In this document: positions 1-6,346 of the stretch, one piece after another
Layout: each line of letters starts with the position of its first letter
Numbering within the stretch: position 1 is the first letter of the stretch
Origin: Pseudomonadota bacterium
GTDB lineage: Bacteria; Pseudomonadota; Alphaproteobacteria; Caulobacterales; Caulobacteraceae
Length of the DNA stretch: 7,388 nucleotides
Assembly (NCBI GenBank): GCA_023445955.1
Contig: JAEXJH010000121.1
Coordinates: 1-7,388, forward strand
Direction: 5' to 3'
Position numbers and translations under genes: made by a program
Notes under the pieces: model-generated
Database searches by the model: none
Told to the model about the DNA's origin: nothing
Seen by the model: only the letters and a program-made list of their open reading frames with translations

Positions 1-217
1 TCTGATTGCGGGCCTGGGCGACCCCGCCGGGCTGGGGTTGGTCGACCAGCACCTGGCGCCAGTCGAGGTCGGCGGCCGTGACCGAGCCGGTGGGCTCGGC
101 GGTCGGCGTGGACCAGGTCTGGGCGACCGGCAGGGCCGGGCGCTCGTACTTCGGCGCCAGGGTGCAGGCGCTGACCGCCGTGGAGGCCAGCAGGATCAGG
201 GTGAGACTACGGAACAT
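1..217 (-). CDS. nodT: NodT-family outer-membrane efflux lipoprotein (N-terminal part)
   Basis: This is the 5' end of the outer-membrane channel gene of the pump; only 72 codons are inside the window. The product should form the trimeric TolC-like duct that takes substrate from AcrAB across the outer membrane. The start is the ATG at 217. It is preceded by GGAGG at 232-228 with 10 nt spacing, inside the end of acrB, and the ATG lies 2 nt after the acrB stop, so translational coupling is likely. The first 17 residues are a lipoprotein signal peptide ending in VSA before Cys18. Next come the family-typical PKYERP stretch and a DLDW motif near residues 50-53, as in the RND efflux channel family (NodT/OprM type). 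The stretch after WRQVLVD (QPQPGG) is unlike the usual leucine-bearing PxLxxL of relatives, but no length change is needed. Assignment rests on the N-terminus plus operon position. Confidence 0.88.
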   Translation of the reverse strand, partial: MFRSLTLILLASTAVSACTLAPKYERPALPVAQTWSTPTAEPTGSVTAADLDWRQVLVDQPQPGGVAQARNQ

Positions 218-219
218 GA

Positions 220-3200
220 TCAGTGGGCCTCCGTCGACGAGATCTCACCGCCGTGGGCGGCGACGGCCTCGTCATGGCCTTTGTGCTTGGGTTTGAAGAC
301 CTTCTCGACCACCACGAAGAACAGCGGGACGAAGAAGATCGCCAGGAGGGTGGCCGAGATCATGCCGCCGATGACGCCGGTGCCGATGGCGTGCTGGGCG
401 CCCGACCCGGCCCCGTTGGAGATCGCCAGCGGCAGCACGCCGAAGACGAAGGCCAGCGAGGTCATGATGATCGGACGCAGACGGATGCGCACCGCCTCCA
501 GCGTCGCCTCCATCAGGCCCATGCCCTTCTCGTACAGGTCCTTGGCGAACTCGACGATCAGGATGGCGTTCTTGGACGCCAGGCCCATGGTCGTCAGCAG
601 GCCCACCTGGAAGTAGATGTCGTTGCTGAGGCCGCGCGCGAAGGTGGCCAGCAGGGCGCCGACGATGCCGAGCGGCACCACCATGATGACAGCCAGCGGG
701 ATCGACCAGCTCTCGTAGAGGGCGGCCAGCAGCAGGAACACCACCAGGATCGAGATGCCGTACAGGGCCGGAGCCTGGTTGCCGGATTCCTTTTCCTGGG
801 CCGACAGACCGGTCCATTCGAAGCCGATGCCGGGGGGCAGCTTGGCGGCCAGGGCCTCCATCGCGGCCATCGCCTGGCCCGAGCTCTTGCCCGGAGCCGG
901 AGCGCCCTGGATGTTCATCGAGGACAGGCCGTTATAGCGCTCCAGACGCGGCGAGCCGTAGGTCCAGCTGGCCGTGGCGAAGGCCGGGAACGGCACCATC
1001 TGGCCCGTGGCGTTGCGGACGTACCAGCGGTTCAGGTCTTCCGGCGTCATGCGGTATTTCGCATCGGCCTGCATGTAGACCTTCTTCACGCGACCGCGGT
1101 CGACGAAGTCGTTGATGTACGAACCGCCCCAGGCCGAGCTGAGCGCGCTGTTGATGTCGGCGGTGGTCAGGCCCATGGCGCCGGCCTTGGCCTGATCGAC
1201 CTCGATCTTCAGCTGCGGGGTGTCGTCCTGACCGTTGGGGCGGACCCCGGCCAGGTTCGGATCCTGGGCGGCCATGCCCAGCATCATGTTGCGGGCCTGG
1301 ACCAGGGTCTCGTGACCCACGCCGTTGATGTCCTGCAGCTGGAAGTCGAAGCCCGACGAGGTGCCCAGTTCCGGCACCGACGGCGGGATGATCGGGAAGA
1401 CCATCGCGTCGCGGATCTGGCTGAAGGCGCCCATGGCCCGACCGGCGACGGCCGGAGCCTTGAGATTGCCGGCCTTGCGCTCGTCGAAGTCCTTCAGGCG
1501 AGTGAAGGCCATGCCGGCGTTCTGACCGGCGCCGGCGAAGCTGAAGCCCGAGATGGTGAAGACCGACTGCACGGCTTCCTTCTCGTCGTTCAGGTAGTAG
1601 TCGCGGACCTTGGTCAGGACCGCTTGGGTCTTTTCCTCGGTCGCGCCGGCGGGCAGCTGGACCAGGGTCATCATGATGCCCTGGTCTTCTTCCGGCAGGA
1701 AGGCGCTGGGCAGGCGGATGAACAGCAGGGCCATGACCACCAGGATGGCGGCGTAGATCGCCATCCAGCGGCCGCTCTTGCCCAGGATGCCGCGGACGGA
1801 GCCCTGGTAGCGCGACGACACGTCGTTGAAGCTGCGGTTGAACCAGCCGAAGAAGCCCTTCTTGTCGTCGTGGTGACCGGCGGCGACGGGCTTGAGCATG
1901 GTGGCGCACAGGGCGGGAGTCAGGACCAGGGCGACGATCACCGACAGGGCCATGGCCGAGACGATGGTGATCGAGAACTGGCGGTAGATCACGCCTTGCG
2001 AGCCGCCGAAGAAGGCCATCGGCACGAACACCGCCGACAGCACCAGCGCGATGCCGATCAGGGCGCCGGTGATCTCGTTCATCGACTTGCGGGTGGCTTC
2101 CTTGGGCGAGAGGCCCTCTTCGGACATCACGCGCTCGAAATTCTCGACCACGACGATGGCGTCATCGACCAGCAGGCCGATGGCCAGCACCAGGCCGAAC
2201 ATGGTCAGCGTGTTGATCGAGTAGCCGAACAGCGCCAGCACGCCGAAGGTGCCGAGCAGAACGACCGGGACGGCGATCGTCGGGATCAGCGTCGCGCGCC
2301 AGTTCTGCAGGAACAGGAACATGACGATGAAGACGAGGATGATGGCCTCGATCAGCGTCTTGACCACTTCGTGGATCGACAGCTCGACGAACGGGGTCGA
2401 GTCGTAGGGGACCACGTACTTGTAGCCGGCCGGGAACAGCTTCTCGAGCTGGTTCATCTTGGTCTTGACGGCCTTGGCGGTGTCCAGCGCGTTGGCGCCG
2501 GGGGCCAGGCGGATGGCGATGCCCGAGGCCTGGTGGCCGTTGAACTTGGCCAGCGAGCCGTAGTTCTCGGCGCCCAGCTCGACCCGAGCCACGTCGCTCA
2601 GGCGGACGGTGGCGCCGCCGGTGGTGTTCTTGACGATGATCTGGCGGAACTGTTCCGGGGTCTGCAGGCGCGACTGGGCCGTGATCGTGGCGTTCAGGCC
2701 CGTGCCCGGCAGGTTGGGCGTGCCGCCCAGCTGGCCGGCCGAGACCTGGGCGTTCTGGGCGCGCACGGCGGCGGCGACGTCGGCCGGGGTCAGGTTGAAG
2801 CTGGCCAGCTTCTGCGGATCCAGCCAGATGCGCATGGCGTATTGCGCGCCGAACAGCTGGATGTCGCCGACGCCGTCGACGCGGCTCAGCGGGTCCTGGA
2901 TGTTGCTGGCCAGATAGTCGGCCAGGTCGGTGTTGGTGGTCTTCGGATCCTCGGAATAGAGGCCCACGACCATCATGAAGTTACGCGCCGACTTGGCGAC
3001 CGTCAGGCCTTGCTGCTGGACCTCTTGCGGCAGCAGCGCGGTGGCCGTCTGCAGCTTGTTCTGGACCTGCACCTGGGCGATGTCGATGTTAGTGCCGGCC
3101 TTGAAGGTCAGGGTGACCGTGGCCGAGCCCGCGCCATCGCTGGTCGACGACATATATTCCAGGCCGTCCAGGCCCTTCATCTTCTGTTCGATGACCTGGG

Positions 3201-3387
3201 TGACGCTGTCCTCGACCGTCTTGGCGGAGGCGCCCGGATAGACGGCTGCGACCGACACCTGGGGCAGGGCGATTTCAGGATATTGCGCGATCGGCAGGGT
3301 CCGGATGGCGAGCGCCCCGGCCAGCATGATCACGATGGCGATGACCCATGCGAAGATGGGTCTGTCGATGAAGAAACGCGAAAGCAT
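220..3387 (-). CDS. acrB: AcrB-type RND multidrug efflux pump (HAE1 family)
   Basis: This is the inner-membrane proton/drug antiporter of the tripartite pump, 1055 aa against 1049 for E. coli AcrB, and intact. It opens with [15 protein letters not shown], the HAE1 signature. About twelve hydrophobic segments are visible: one near 10-28, five between 341 and 497, one at 540-557, and five between 873 and 1028. Two large periplasmic loops (about 30-340 and 558-872) separate them. The proton-relay residues are all present: Asp408 and Asp409 in LLVDDA, Lys939 in SKN, Arg969 and Thr976. The phenylalanines of the E. coli deep binding pocket and switch loop align as Phe137, 179, 610, 615, 617 and 628, so broad amphiphilic drug substrates are expected. 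The C-terminal tail (from about 1031) is cytoplasmic, His- and Lys-containing. Its start follows the acrA stop by 12 nt, with AAGG at 3401-3398 as ribosome site. The exact substrates cannot be read from the sequence. Confidence 0.97.
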   Translation of the reverse strand: MLSRFFIDRPIFAWVIAIVIMLAGALAIRTLPIAQYPEIALPQVSVAAVYPGASAKTVEDSVTQVIEQKMKGLDGLEYMSSTSDGAGSATVTLTFKAGTNIDIAQVQVQNKLQTATALLPQEVQQQGLTVAKSARNFMMVVGLYSEDPKTTNTDLADYLASNIQDPLSRVDGVGDIQLFGAQYAMRIWLDPQKLASFNLTPADVAAAVRAQNAQVSAGQLGGTPNLPGTGLNATITAQSRLQTPEQFRQIIVKNTTGGATVRLSDVARVELGAENYGSLAKFNGHQASGIAIRLAPGANALDTAKAVKTKMNQLEKLFPAGYKYVVPYDSTPFVELSIHEVVKTLIEAIILVFIVMFLFLQNWRATLIPTIAVPVVLLGTFGVLALFGYSINTLTMFGLVLAIGLLVDDAIVVVENFERVMSEEGLSPKEATRKSMNEITGALIGIALVLSAVFVPMAFFGGSQGVIYRQFSITIVSAMALSVIVALVLTPALCATMLKPVAAGHHDDKKGFFGWFNRSFNDVSSRYQGSVRGILGKSGRWMAIYAAILVVMALLFIRLPSAFLPEEDQGIMMTLVQLPAGATEEKTQAVLTKVRDYYLNDEKEAVQSVFTISGFSFAGAGQNAGMAFTRLKDFDERKAGNLKAPAVAGRAMGAFSQIRDAMVFPIIPPSVPELGTSSGFDFQLQDINGVGHETLVQARNMMLGMAAQDPNLAGVRPNGQDDTPQLKIEVDQAKAGAMGLTTADINSALSSAWGGSYINDFVDRGRVKKVYMQADAKYRMTPEDLNRWYVRNATGQMVPFPAFATASWTYGSPRLERYNGLSSMNIQGAPAPGKSSGQAMAAMEALAAKLPPGIGFEWTGLSAQEKESGNQAPALYGISILVVFLLLAALYESWSIPLAVIMVVPLGIVGALLATFARGLSNDIYFQVGLLTTMGLASKNAILIVEFAKDLYEKGMGLMEATLEAVRIRLRPIIMTSLAFVFGVLPLAISNGAGSGAQHAIGTGVIGGMISATLLAIFFVPLFFVVVEKVFKPKHKGHDEAVAAHGGEISSTEAH
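228..232 (-). promoter_or_regulatory. nodT ribosome binding site
   Basis: GGAGG is read on the minus strand within the last codons of acrB, 10 nt before the nodT ATG. It is the strongest Shine-Dalgarno match in the operon and supports the chosen nodT start. Confidence 0.7.
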
Positions 3388-3397
3388 CGTGGGCCCG

Positions 3398-3401
3398 CCT
3401 T
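3398..3401 (-). promoter_or_regulatory. acrB ribosome binding site overlapping the acrA stop
   Basis: On the minus strand the acrA stop TAA runs directly into GGCGGG. The AAGG at 3401-3398 lies 10 nt before the acrB ATG at 3387. The overlap of stop codon and ribosome site suggests coupled translation of adaptor and pump. Confidence 0.5.
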
Positions 3402-4569
3402 AGTGTTGGGCTTGCTGCGGGGCGGCGGGCTTGGAGCCAGCCGGAACGGGCTTGATCTGCGCGCCGGGGCGCAGCTTCTGCAGGCCTTCGGTGATGACCT
3501 TGTCGCCCGGGTTCAGGCCGCTGGTGACCAGCCACTTGTCGCCGATCGTCTGGCCCAGGGTCACGGGACGCGGCTCGGCGCCCTTGGCCCCGACGACGCT
3601 GACCATCGCGTTGCCCTTCGGGTCGCGCTGGATGGCGCTTTGCGGGATCAGGATGCCGGTGGGGGCCACGCCCTGGCTGATGGCGGCGCGGACATACATG
3701 CCCGGCAGCAGCTTGCCGTCGGGGTTCTGGAACACCGCGCGCAGGGTGACCGAGCCGGTGCCCGGATCGACCGTGATGTCCGAGAACTCCAGGCGGCCCG
3801 GGATCGGATAGGTCGAGCCGTCTTCCAGCGTCAGGTTGACCTGGGCGGAGTTGCTGCGGCCGACCTTGCCGCTGGCGAACTGCTGTTGAAGCTTCAGCAG
3901 TTCGGCCGAGGTCTGGGTCAGGTCGACATAGATCTTGGAGAGGTCCTGCACCGTCGACAGGGCGTTGGCCTGGTTGGCGACGACCAGCGCGCCCGGGGTC
4001 ACCGTGCTCTTGCCGATGCGGCCCGAGATCGGCGCGGTCACGCGCGTGTAGTTCAGGTTGATGCGGGCGTTGTCGAGCGCGGCCTTCTGCACCTGGACGG
4101 CGGCGGCCGTCTGGGCGGCGGCGGCCTGGGCGTCGTCATTGTCCTGCTTGGACACCGCGCCGGTCTCGACCAGACCCTTGTAGCGGTCGGCCTTCAGCCT
4201 GGCGGCGGTCGCCTGGGCTTGCGACTGGGCGAGGGCGGCGGCGGCGCTGTTGACGCTGGCCTGATAGGTCGCCGGGTCGATCTGGTAGAGCGACTGGCCG
4301 GCGCGGACGGCCGAGCCTTCGGTGAACAGGCGGGCCTTGATCACGCCGCTGACCTGCGGGCGCACTTCGGAGATCAGGAAGGCGGAGGTGCGGCCCGAGA
4401 GCTCGCTGGTCAGCCCCACCGGCTGGGTCTGGGCGACCACGTAGCCGACCTCGGCCGGACCGCCCATGCCCATGCCGCCGGCCTTCTTGCCTTGGCCGCA
4501 GGCGGCGAGGGTGAGTGCGACGGCGGAGAGCCCCACAGCCGTCATCACGGCCGAGCGTTGAAATTGCAT
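3400..4569 (-). CDS. acrA: AcrA-type periplasmic adaptor lipoprotein
   Basis: This is the membrane-fusion protein linking AcrB to the NodT channel, 389 aa (E. coli AcrA is 397). Residues 1-23 are a lipoprotein signal peptide with lipobox LAAC and acylated Cys24, so it should be anchored to the periplasmic face of the inner membrane. A Gly/Met-rich linker follows (28-37). The domains appear in the standard order: first lipoyl half around 70-99 (PQVSGVI...GQSLYQIDP), alpha-helical hairpin 100-170 rich in Ala and Gln, second lipoyl half 174-210 (VTAPISGRIG), beta-barrel about 212-305, and membrane-proximal domain about 306-372. The ATG at 4569 is chosen because it puts the signal peptide at the N-terminus and has GGGG at 4579-4576 upstream. 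The same frame stays open to a TTG at 4659, but that start would bury the signal peptide behind 30 residues and lies within the operator. First gene of the operon. Confidence 0.96.
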   Translation of the reverse strand: MQFQRSAVMTAVGLSAVALTLAACGQGKKAGGMGMGGPAEVGYVVAQTQPVGLTSELSGRTSAFLISEVRPQVSGVIKARLFTEGSAVRAGQSLYQIDPATYQASVNSAAAALAQSQAQATAARLKADRYKGLVETGAVSKQDNDDAQAAAAQTAAAVQVQKAALDNARINLNYTRVTAPISGRIGKSTVTPGALVVANQANALSTVQDLSKIYVDLTQTSAELLKLQQQFASGKVGRSNSAQVNLTLEDGSTYPIPGRLEFSDITVDPGTGSVTLRAVFQNPDGKLLPGMYVRAAISQGVAPTGILIPQSAIQRDPKGNAMVSVVGAKGAEPRPVTLGQTIGDKWLVTSGLNPGDKVITEGLQKLRPGAQIKPVPAGSKPAAPQQAQH

Positions 4570-4589
4570 ATTTGACCCCGGGATGCGGG

Positions 4590-4620
4590 GGCTTCGCGAG
4601 CTATTGCTCTTGACGAAGCC
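4590..4620 (-). other. Stem-loop in the acrA leader
   Basis: On the minus strand GGCTTCG (4620-4614) and CGAAGCC (4596-4590) form a perfect 7-bp outer stem. Inside it GAGC (4609-4606) and GCTC (4601-4598) form a second stem closed by AATA. The internal loop is 4 nt on one side and 1 nt on the other. The structure lies within the predicted leader of about 92 nt and ends 20 nt before the acrA ATG, just upstream of its ribosome site. The pairing is seen in the sequence; a regulatory or stabilising role is only inferred. Confidence 0.5.
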
Positions 4621-4638
4621 GGCATGATGAACAATCTG
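4610..4638 (+). promoter_or_regulatory. Weak candidate promoter for the TetR-family gene
   Basis: TTGACG at 4610-4615 is an exact -35 match on the plus strand, but the -10 at 17 nt (AATCTG, 4633-4638) is poor. If used, transcription would start within the palindrome near 4645, so the regulator would repress its own gene. No better -35/-10 pair was found between the palindrome and position 4757. The call is tentative. Confidence 0.25.
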
Positions 4639-4658
4639 AGAATGAACGTTCATTCTCA
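4637..4658. promoter_or_regulatory. 22-bp perfect palindrome, probable TetR/TipR operator
   Basis: The half site TGAGAATGAAC is followed directly by its exact reverse complement GTTCATTCTCA, with no spacer and no mismatch; the next bases outward (C and A) do not pair. It lies between acrA and the TetR-family gene. Relative to the acrA promoter at 4668-4696, whose start point should be near 4661, it covers about +4 to +25, where a bound repressor would block RNA polymerase. TetR-family dimers bind palindromes of this size. The assignment to the neighbouring regulator is inferred from position and symmetry. Confidence 0.82.
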
Positions 4659-4667
4659 AGCGGGCTG

Positions 4668-4696
4668 GACATAGGTGCGGTACTGTCGCAAGTCAA
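4668..4696 (-). promoter_or_regulatory. acrAB-nodT promoter (housekeeping sigma type)
   Basis: On the minus strand TTGACT (4696-4691) is followed by 17 nt and TATGTC (4673-4668). The extended -10, CCTATGTC, matches most of the Caulobacter sigma-73 consensus GCTANAWC, and the spacing between the extended elements (14 nt) is in range. Transcription should start near 4661, giving a leader of about 92 nt to the acrA ATG. The palindrome begins immediately downstream of this start point. Confidence 0.7.
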
Positions 4697-4737
4697 CCTC
4701 TGCACCCCACGGCTTCGACTGACCTAACGGAAATGTA

Positions 4738-4764
4738 ATGCCGACCATGAAAATCAATGGCTGA
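4738..4764 (+). other. Possible 8-codon upstream ORF overlapping the tipR start
   Basis: ATG at 4738 opens a short frame (MPTMKING, stop TGA at 4762-4764) that runs across the regulator's ATG at 4757 in another frame. GGAAA at 4729-4733 is a weak ribosome site for it, whereas the regulator's own ATG has no purine-rich site at the normal distance. It may be chance. If translated, it could feed ribosomes to the regulator start by termination-reinitiation. Confidence 0.2.
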
Positions 4765-5353
4765 CGAGCCGCATTCGAACCGTCCTTCGCCAGAATCGCG
4801 TCGCCAGCAGATCCTGGACGCGGCCTGCGAGCGTGTGCGGCAGTCGGGTTTCCACGGCGCCAGCATGGCCGACATCGCCAAGGCCGCGGGCCTGAGCGTC
4901 GGCCAGATCTACCGCTATTTCGAGAACAAGGAAGCGATCATCGCCGCCATCGTCGCCCAGGATCTGGCCGAGATGCGCGACAAGTTCGCCGAGATGGAAA
5001 GCCAGCCGGGCACCCTGCTGGACGCGATCGACGAGCACCTGCCGGAAGGGATCGACAAGTGCTTCGACCCGCGCCGCGCGGCCCTGGCCTTGGAAGTCGT
5101 GGCCGAAGCCGCCCGCAATCCCAAGGTCGCCGCCATCGTCCGCGCCGCCGACGCGCAGGAGCGCGCCCTGGCCAAGACCATGATGGAGCGCGACCGCAAG
5201 CCCGAATGGACCGAGGCCGAGTTCCAGGCCCGCTGCGAGGCGGTCGGCATGATCTTCGACGGCCTGCTGATGCGCGGCGTGAACCACCCGGACCTGGACC
5301 GCGAGGCCCTGGCCGCGGTGCTGCGGTCCACGGTGCGGCACCTGCTGGGGTGA
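4757..5353 (+). CDS. tipR: TetR-family transcriptional repressor, probable TipR
   Basis: This 198-aa protein is a normal-length TetR-family regulator. Residues 13-62 form the N-terminal DNA-binding domain: helix 1 at about 15-30, then the helix-turn-helix around 36-55 with the typical MADIAKAAGLSVGQIYRYFENKEAII pattern split between residues 37 and 62. The remainder (about 65-198) is the helical ligand-binding and dimerisation domain, including a Cys at 102 and a Met-rich segment near 141-175. It is divergent from acrAB-nodT, with a perfect palindrome between them, which is the standard layout of a local efflux repressor. In C. crescentus the equivalent regulator is TipR, which represses acrAB-nodT and is relieved by pump substrates. 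The name is given by synteny and family, not by an alignment. The ATG at 4757 fits the family N-terminus but lacks a clear Shine-Dalgarno. Confidence 0.85.
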   Translation: MADEPHSNRPSPESRRQQILDAACERVRQSGFHGASMADIAKAAGLSVGQIYRYFENKEAIIAAIVAQDLAEMRDKFAEMESQPGTLLDAIDEHLPEGIDKCFDPRRAALALEVVAEAARNPKVAAIVRAADAQERALAKTMMERDRKPEWTEAEFQARCEAVGMIFDGLLMRGVNHPDLDREALAAVLRSTVRHLLG

Positions 5354-5363
5354 TCATCCCTAT

Positions 5364-5387
5364 CCGCTCTCCCCGGCGAAAGCCGGG
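5364..5387 (+). repeat. Intergenic palindromic repeat, copy 1
   Basis: The core CCCCGGC-GAAA-GCCGGGG (5371-5388) is a perfect 7-bp stem with a GNRA tetraloop. With its left flank it forms a 24-nt unit that recurs inverted at 5467-5490 with two mismatches. Accidental translations of such units give peptides like SPRRKPG and DPGFRRGE, familiar from dispersed repeats in alphaproteobacteria and xanthomonads. It lies 10 nt past the tipR stop and could also help end or protect that transcript, although no T-run follows. Confidence 0.75.
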
Positions 5388-5466
5388 GTCTAGTTGGCGA
5401 AGCGCTGGGGCGGGTTCTAGTCGCGCCGCGCTCCTCCAATCAGCATCGACGTATTGAGATCTGGGT

Positions 5467-5490
5467 CCCGGCTTTCGCCGGGAGGAGCGG
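5467..5490 (-). repeat. Intergenic palindromic repeat, copy 2 (inverted)
   Basis: This is the inverted partner of the unit at 5364-5387, identical in 22 of 24 positions. Its own hairpin TCCCGGC-TTTC-GCCGGGA spans 5466-5483 with a 7-bp stem. The two copies are 79 nt apart, so they can also pair with each other into one long stem, as in REP/BIME-like doublets. Confidence 0.75.
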
Positions 5491-5493
5491 GCT

Positions 5494-5516
5494 ATTGGAT
5501 CGCGCGCGCATCCAAT
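5494..5516. promoter_or_regulatory. Inverted repeat ATTGGAT/ATCCAAT over a candidate promoter
   Basis: ATTGGAT at 5494-5500 and ATCCAAT at 5510-5516 are perfect inverted arms around an alternating CG loop of 9 nt. The region also holds a plausible plus-strand promoter: TTGGAT (5495-5500), 16 nt, then TATGTC (5517-5522), the same -10 as the acrA promoter. A start near 5529 would serve the M23 gene. An operator role for the arms is inferred. Confidence 0.35.
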
Positions 5517-5536
5517 TATGTCCAAAATTCGCCAAT

Positions 5537-5561
5537 GAATTCAGAGCTTAAGCATGAATTC
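5537..5561. promoter_or_regulatory. AT-rich nested palindromes, possible regulatory site
   Basis: Two GAATTC sites (5537-5542 and 5556-5561, each within a direct repeat ATGAATTC) flank the perfect 8-bp palindrome GCTTAAGC (5546-5553). The whole is symmetric except for a 3-nt versus 2-nt spacer. It stands out in a GC-rich region and sits just downstream of the candidate start near 5529, much as the 22-bp palindrome sits at acrA. Which protein binds it, if any, is unknown. Confidence 0.3.
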
Positions 5562-5607
5562 GCCGCGTCGTCCGGTCGCATGGCGGCGGCGCGTTAACCC
5601 TTCCATA

Positions 5608-5634
5608 TCTGCCGGCGACCCACTCACCGGCAGA
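5608..5634 (+). other. Stem-loop just before the M23 gene start
   Basis: TCTGCCGG (5608-5615) pairs perfectly with CCGGCAGA (5627-5634) around an 11-nt loop. The 3' arm reaches into the weak ribosome site AGAAAG (5632-5637) and ends 9 nt before the ATG at 5644, so it could limit ribosome access. If translation instead begins at the in-frame ATG at 5554, this sequence is coding. Confidence 0.4.
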
Positions 5635-5643
5635 AAGCTTCCC

Positions 5644-6330
5644 ATGCACGCATCGACCGCGAAGACCGCCAACGCCGCAGCCCTGCGCTGCGTCCTGGGC
5701 CTGGCTGTCGTCCTCGCGCCGATGATGGTGGCCGCCATGGAGCGTCCGGGCCCGCGCCAGCGGGCAACGCCGGCGATCGTCAAGCTGCTGGCCGACCTGC
5801 AGGCCGACAAGCCCAGGCCGACCGTGATGGAGCTGGTCTGGAAGGGCGCCGACATCGACGGCGACGGCGCGCCCGACTTCGCCAACCCGACCGGCGCGGC
5901 TCCGCGCGGCCATGACGACTTCGGCGACGGCTGGTTCGGCGCCCGCCGCGACGGCGGCAGCCGCGACCACGAGGGCGTCGACTACACCGCCACCGCCGGC
6001 CAGGCCGTCCGCGCCCCGATGTCGGGCTATGTGACCAAGATCGGCTACGCCTATGCCGGCGACACCAGCCTGAAGTTCGTCGAGATCACCAACCCCGCCC
6101 TGAACTACGCCGCCCGCGCCTTCTACGTGTCGCCCGGCGTCGAGGTTGGCCAGACCGTCCGTCTGGGCCAGTCGATCGGCACGGTCGAGAGCCTGCAGGG
6201 CCACTATCCTGGTATCACCGACCACGTGCACCTGGAGATCCTGGATCGCGGCGAGCGGGTGAACGCCGCGCGGCTGATCACGCCGAGGATGGTGGCGGTC
6301 AGCGACCCGAAGGTCGGCGACGCGGCCTGA
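5644..6330 (+). CDS. Secreted M23 (LytM/LECT2-like) zinc protein
   Basis: This 228-aa exported protein has an M23 peptidase fold, a family that mostly cuts peptide cross-links in peptidoglycan. Residues 1-31 look like a signal peptide (hydrophobic 16-30, likely cut after VAA or nearby). Residues 70-78 carry an acidic DxDxDGxxD loop resembling a calcium-binding EF-hand loop. Next comes a conserved-looking Gly/Arg/Asp segment (89-108), then the zinc ligands His109 and Asp113 (HEGVD) and the HxH pair His194/His196 (DHVHLE). The first catalytic His, normally in a YAHL-type motif, is replaced: the aligned segment is AFYVSP with Tyr161. The FYV...YPGIxxHVHxE pattern resembles LECT2, which binds zinc but lacks that His and is thought not to be a peptidase. 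Activity is therefore uncertain. An in-frame ATG at 5554 would add 30 residues before the signal peptide and is disfavoured. No operon partner on this strand. Confidence 0.85.
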   Translation: MHASTAKTANAAALRCVLGLAVVLAPMMVAAMERPGPRQRATPAIVKLLADLQADKPRPTVMELVWKGADIDGDGAPDFANPTGAAPRGHDDFGDGWFGARRDGGSRDHEGVDYTATAGQAVRAPMSGYVTKIGYAYAGDTSLKFVEITNPALNYAARAFYVSPGVEVGQTVRLGQSIGTVESLQGHYPGITDHVHLEILDRGERVNAARLITPRMVAVSDPKVGDAA

Positions 6331-6346
6331 GCAGTCGCCCTGCCGG

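Larger units (their letters stand above)
5354..5643. other. Intergenic region between tipR and the M23 gene
   Basis: These 290 bases hold no convincing gene. In order they contain the inverted repeat doublet (5364-5490), a candidate promoter overlapped by an inverted repeat (5494-5522), an AT-rich palindromic cluster (5537-5561), a lone GTTAAC (5593-5598) and a stem-loop (5608-5634). Short open frames here are translations of the repeat units. Confidence 0.7.

Noticed and set aside
223..4575. A 1450-codon open frame on the plus strand, antisense to acrB and acrA
   Set aside because: It is codon-aligned with both genes, whose frames happen to be in the same phase. It stays open only because neither gene uses the codons TTA, CTA or TCA, which are rare in high-GC Caulobacter-like genomes. 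Its His/Asp/Gln/Gly/Arg-rich product has no protein-like features.
4570..4659. A 30-residue N-terminal extension of acrA from a TTG at 4659
   Set aside because: It would start within the operator and place the lipoprotein signal peptide internally; the ATG at 4569 fits the lipobox position and has a ribosome site.
4754..5341. Long open frames on the minus strand opposite tipR
   Set aside because: They are complements of a well-supported TetR-family gene and show only GC-driven composition.
5371..5388. Rho-independent terminator of tipR
   Set aside because: The stem is strong but no T-rich run follows, and the unit recurs inverted nearby, so it is better explained as a dispersed palindromic repeat.
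5593..5598. GTTAAC as a CtrA site
   Set aside because: The full CtrA pattern TTAA-N7-TTAA is not present; the second half reads ATAT, so only a half site is seen.
5554..5643. An earlier ATG start for the M23 gene
   Set aside because: It adds an Arg-rich stretch before a good signal peptide, and the added segment contains a strong stem-loop and palindromes typical of non-coding DNA. Not fully excluded, because neither start has a strong ribosome site.
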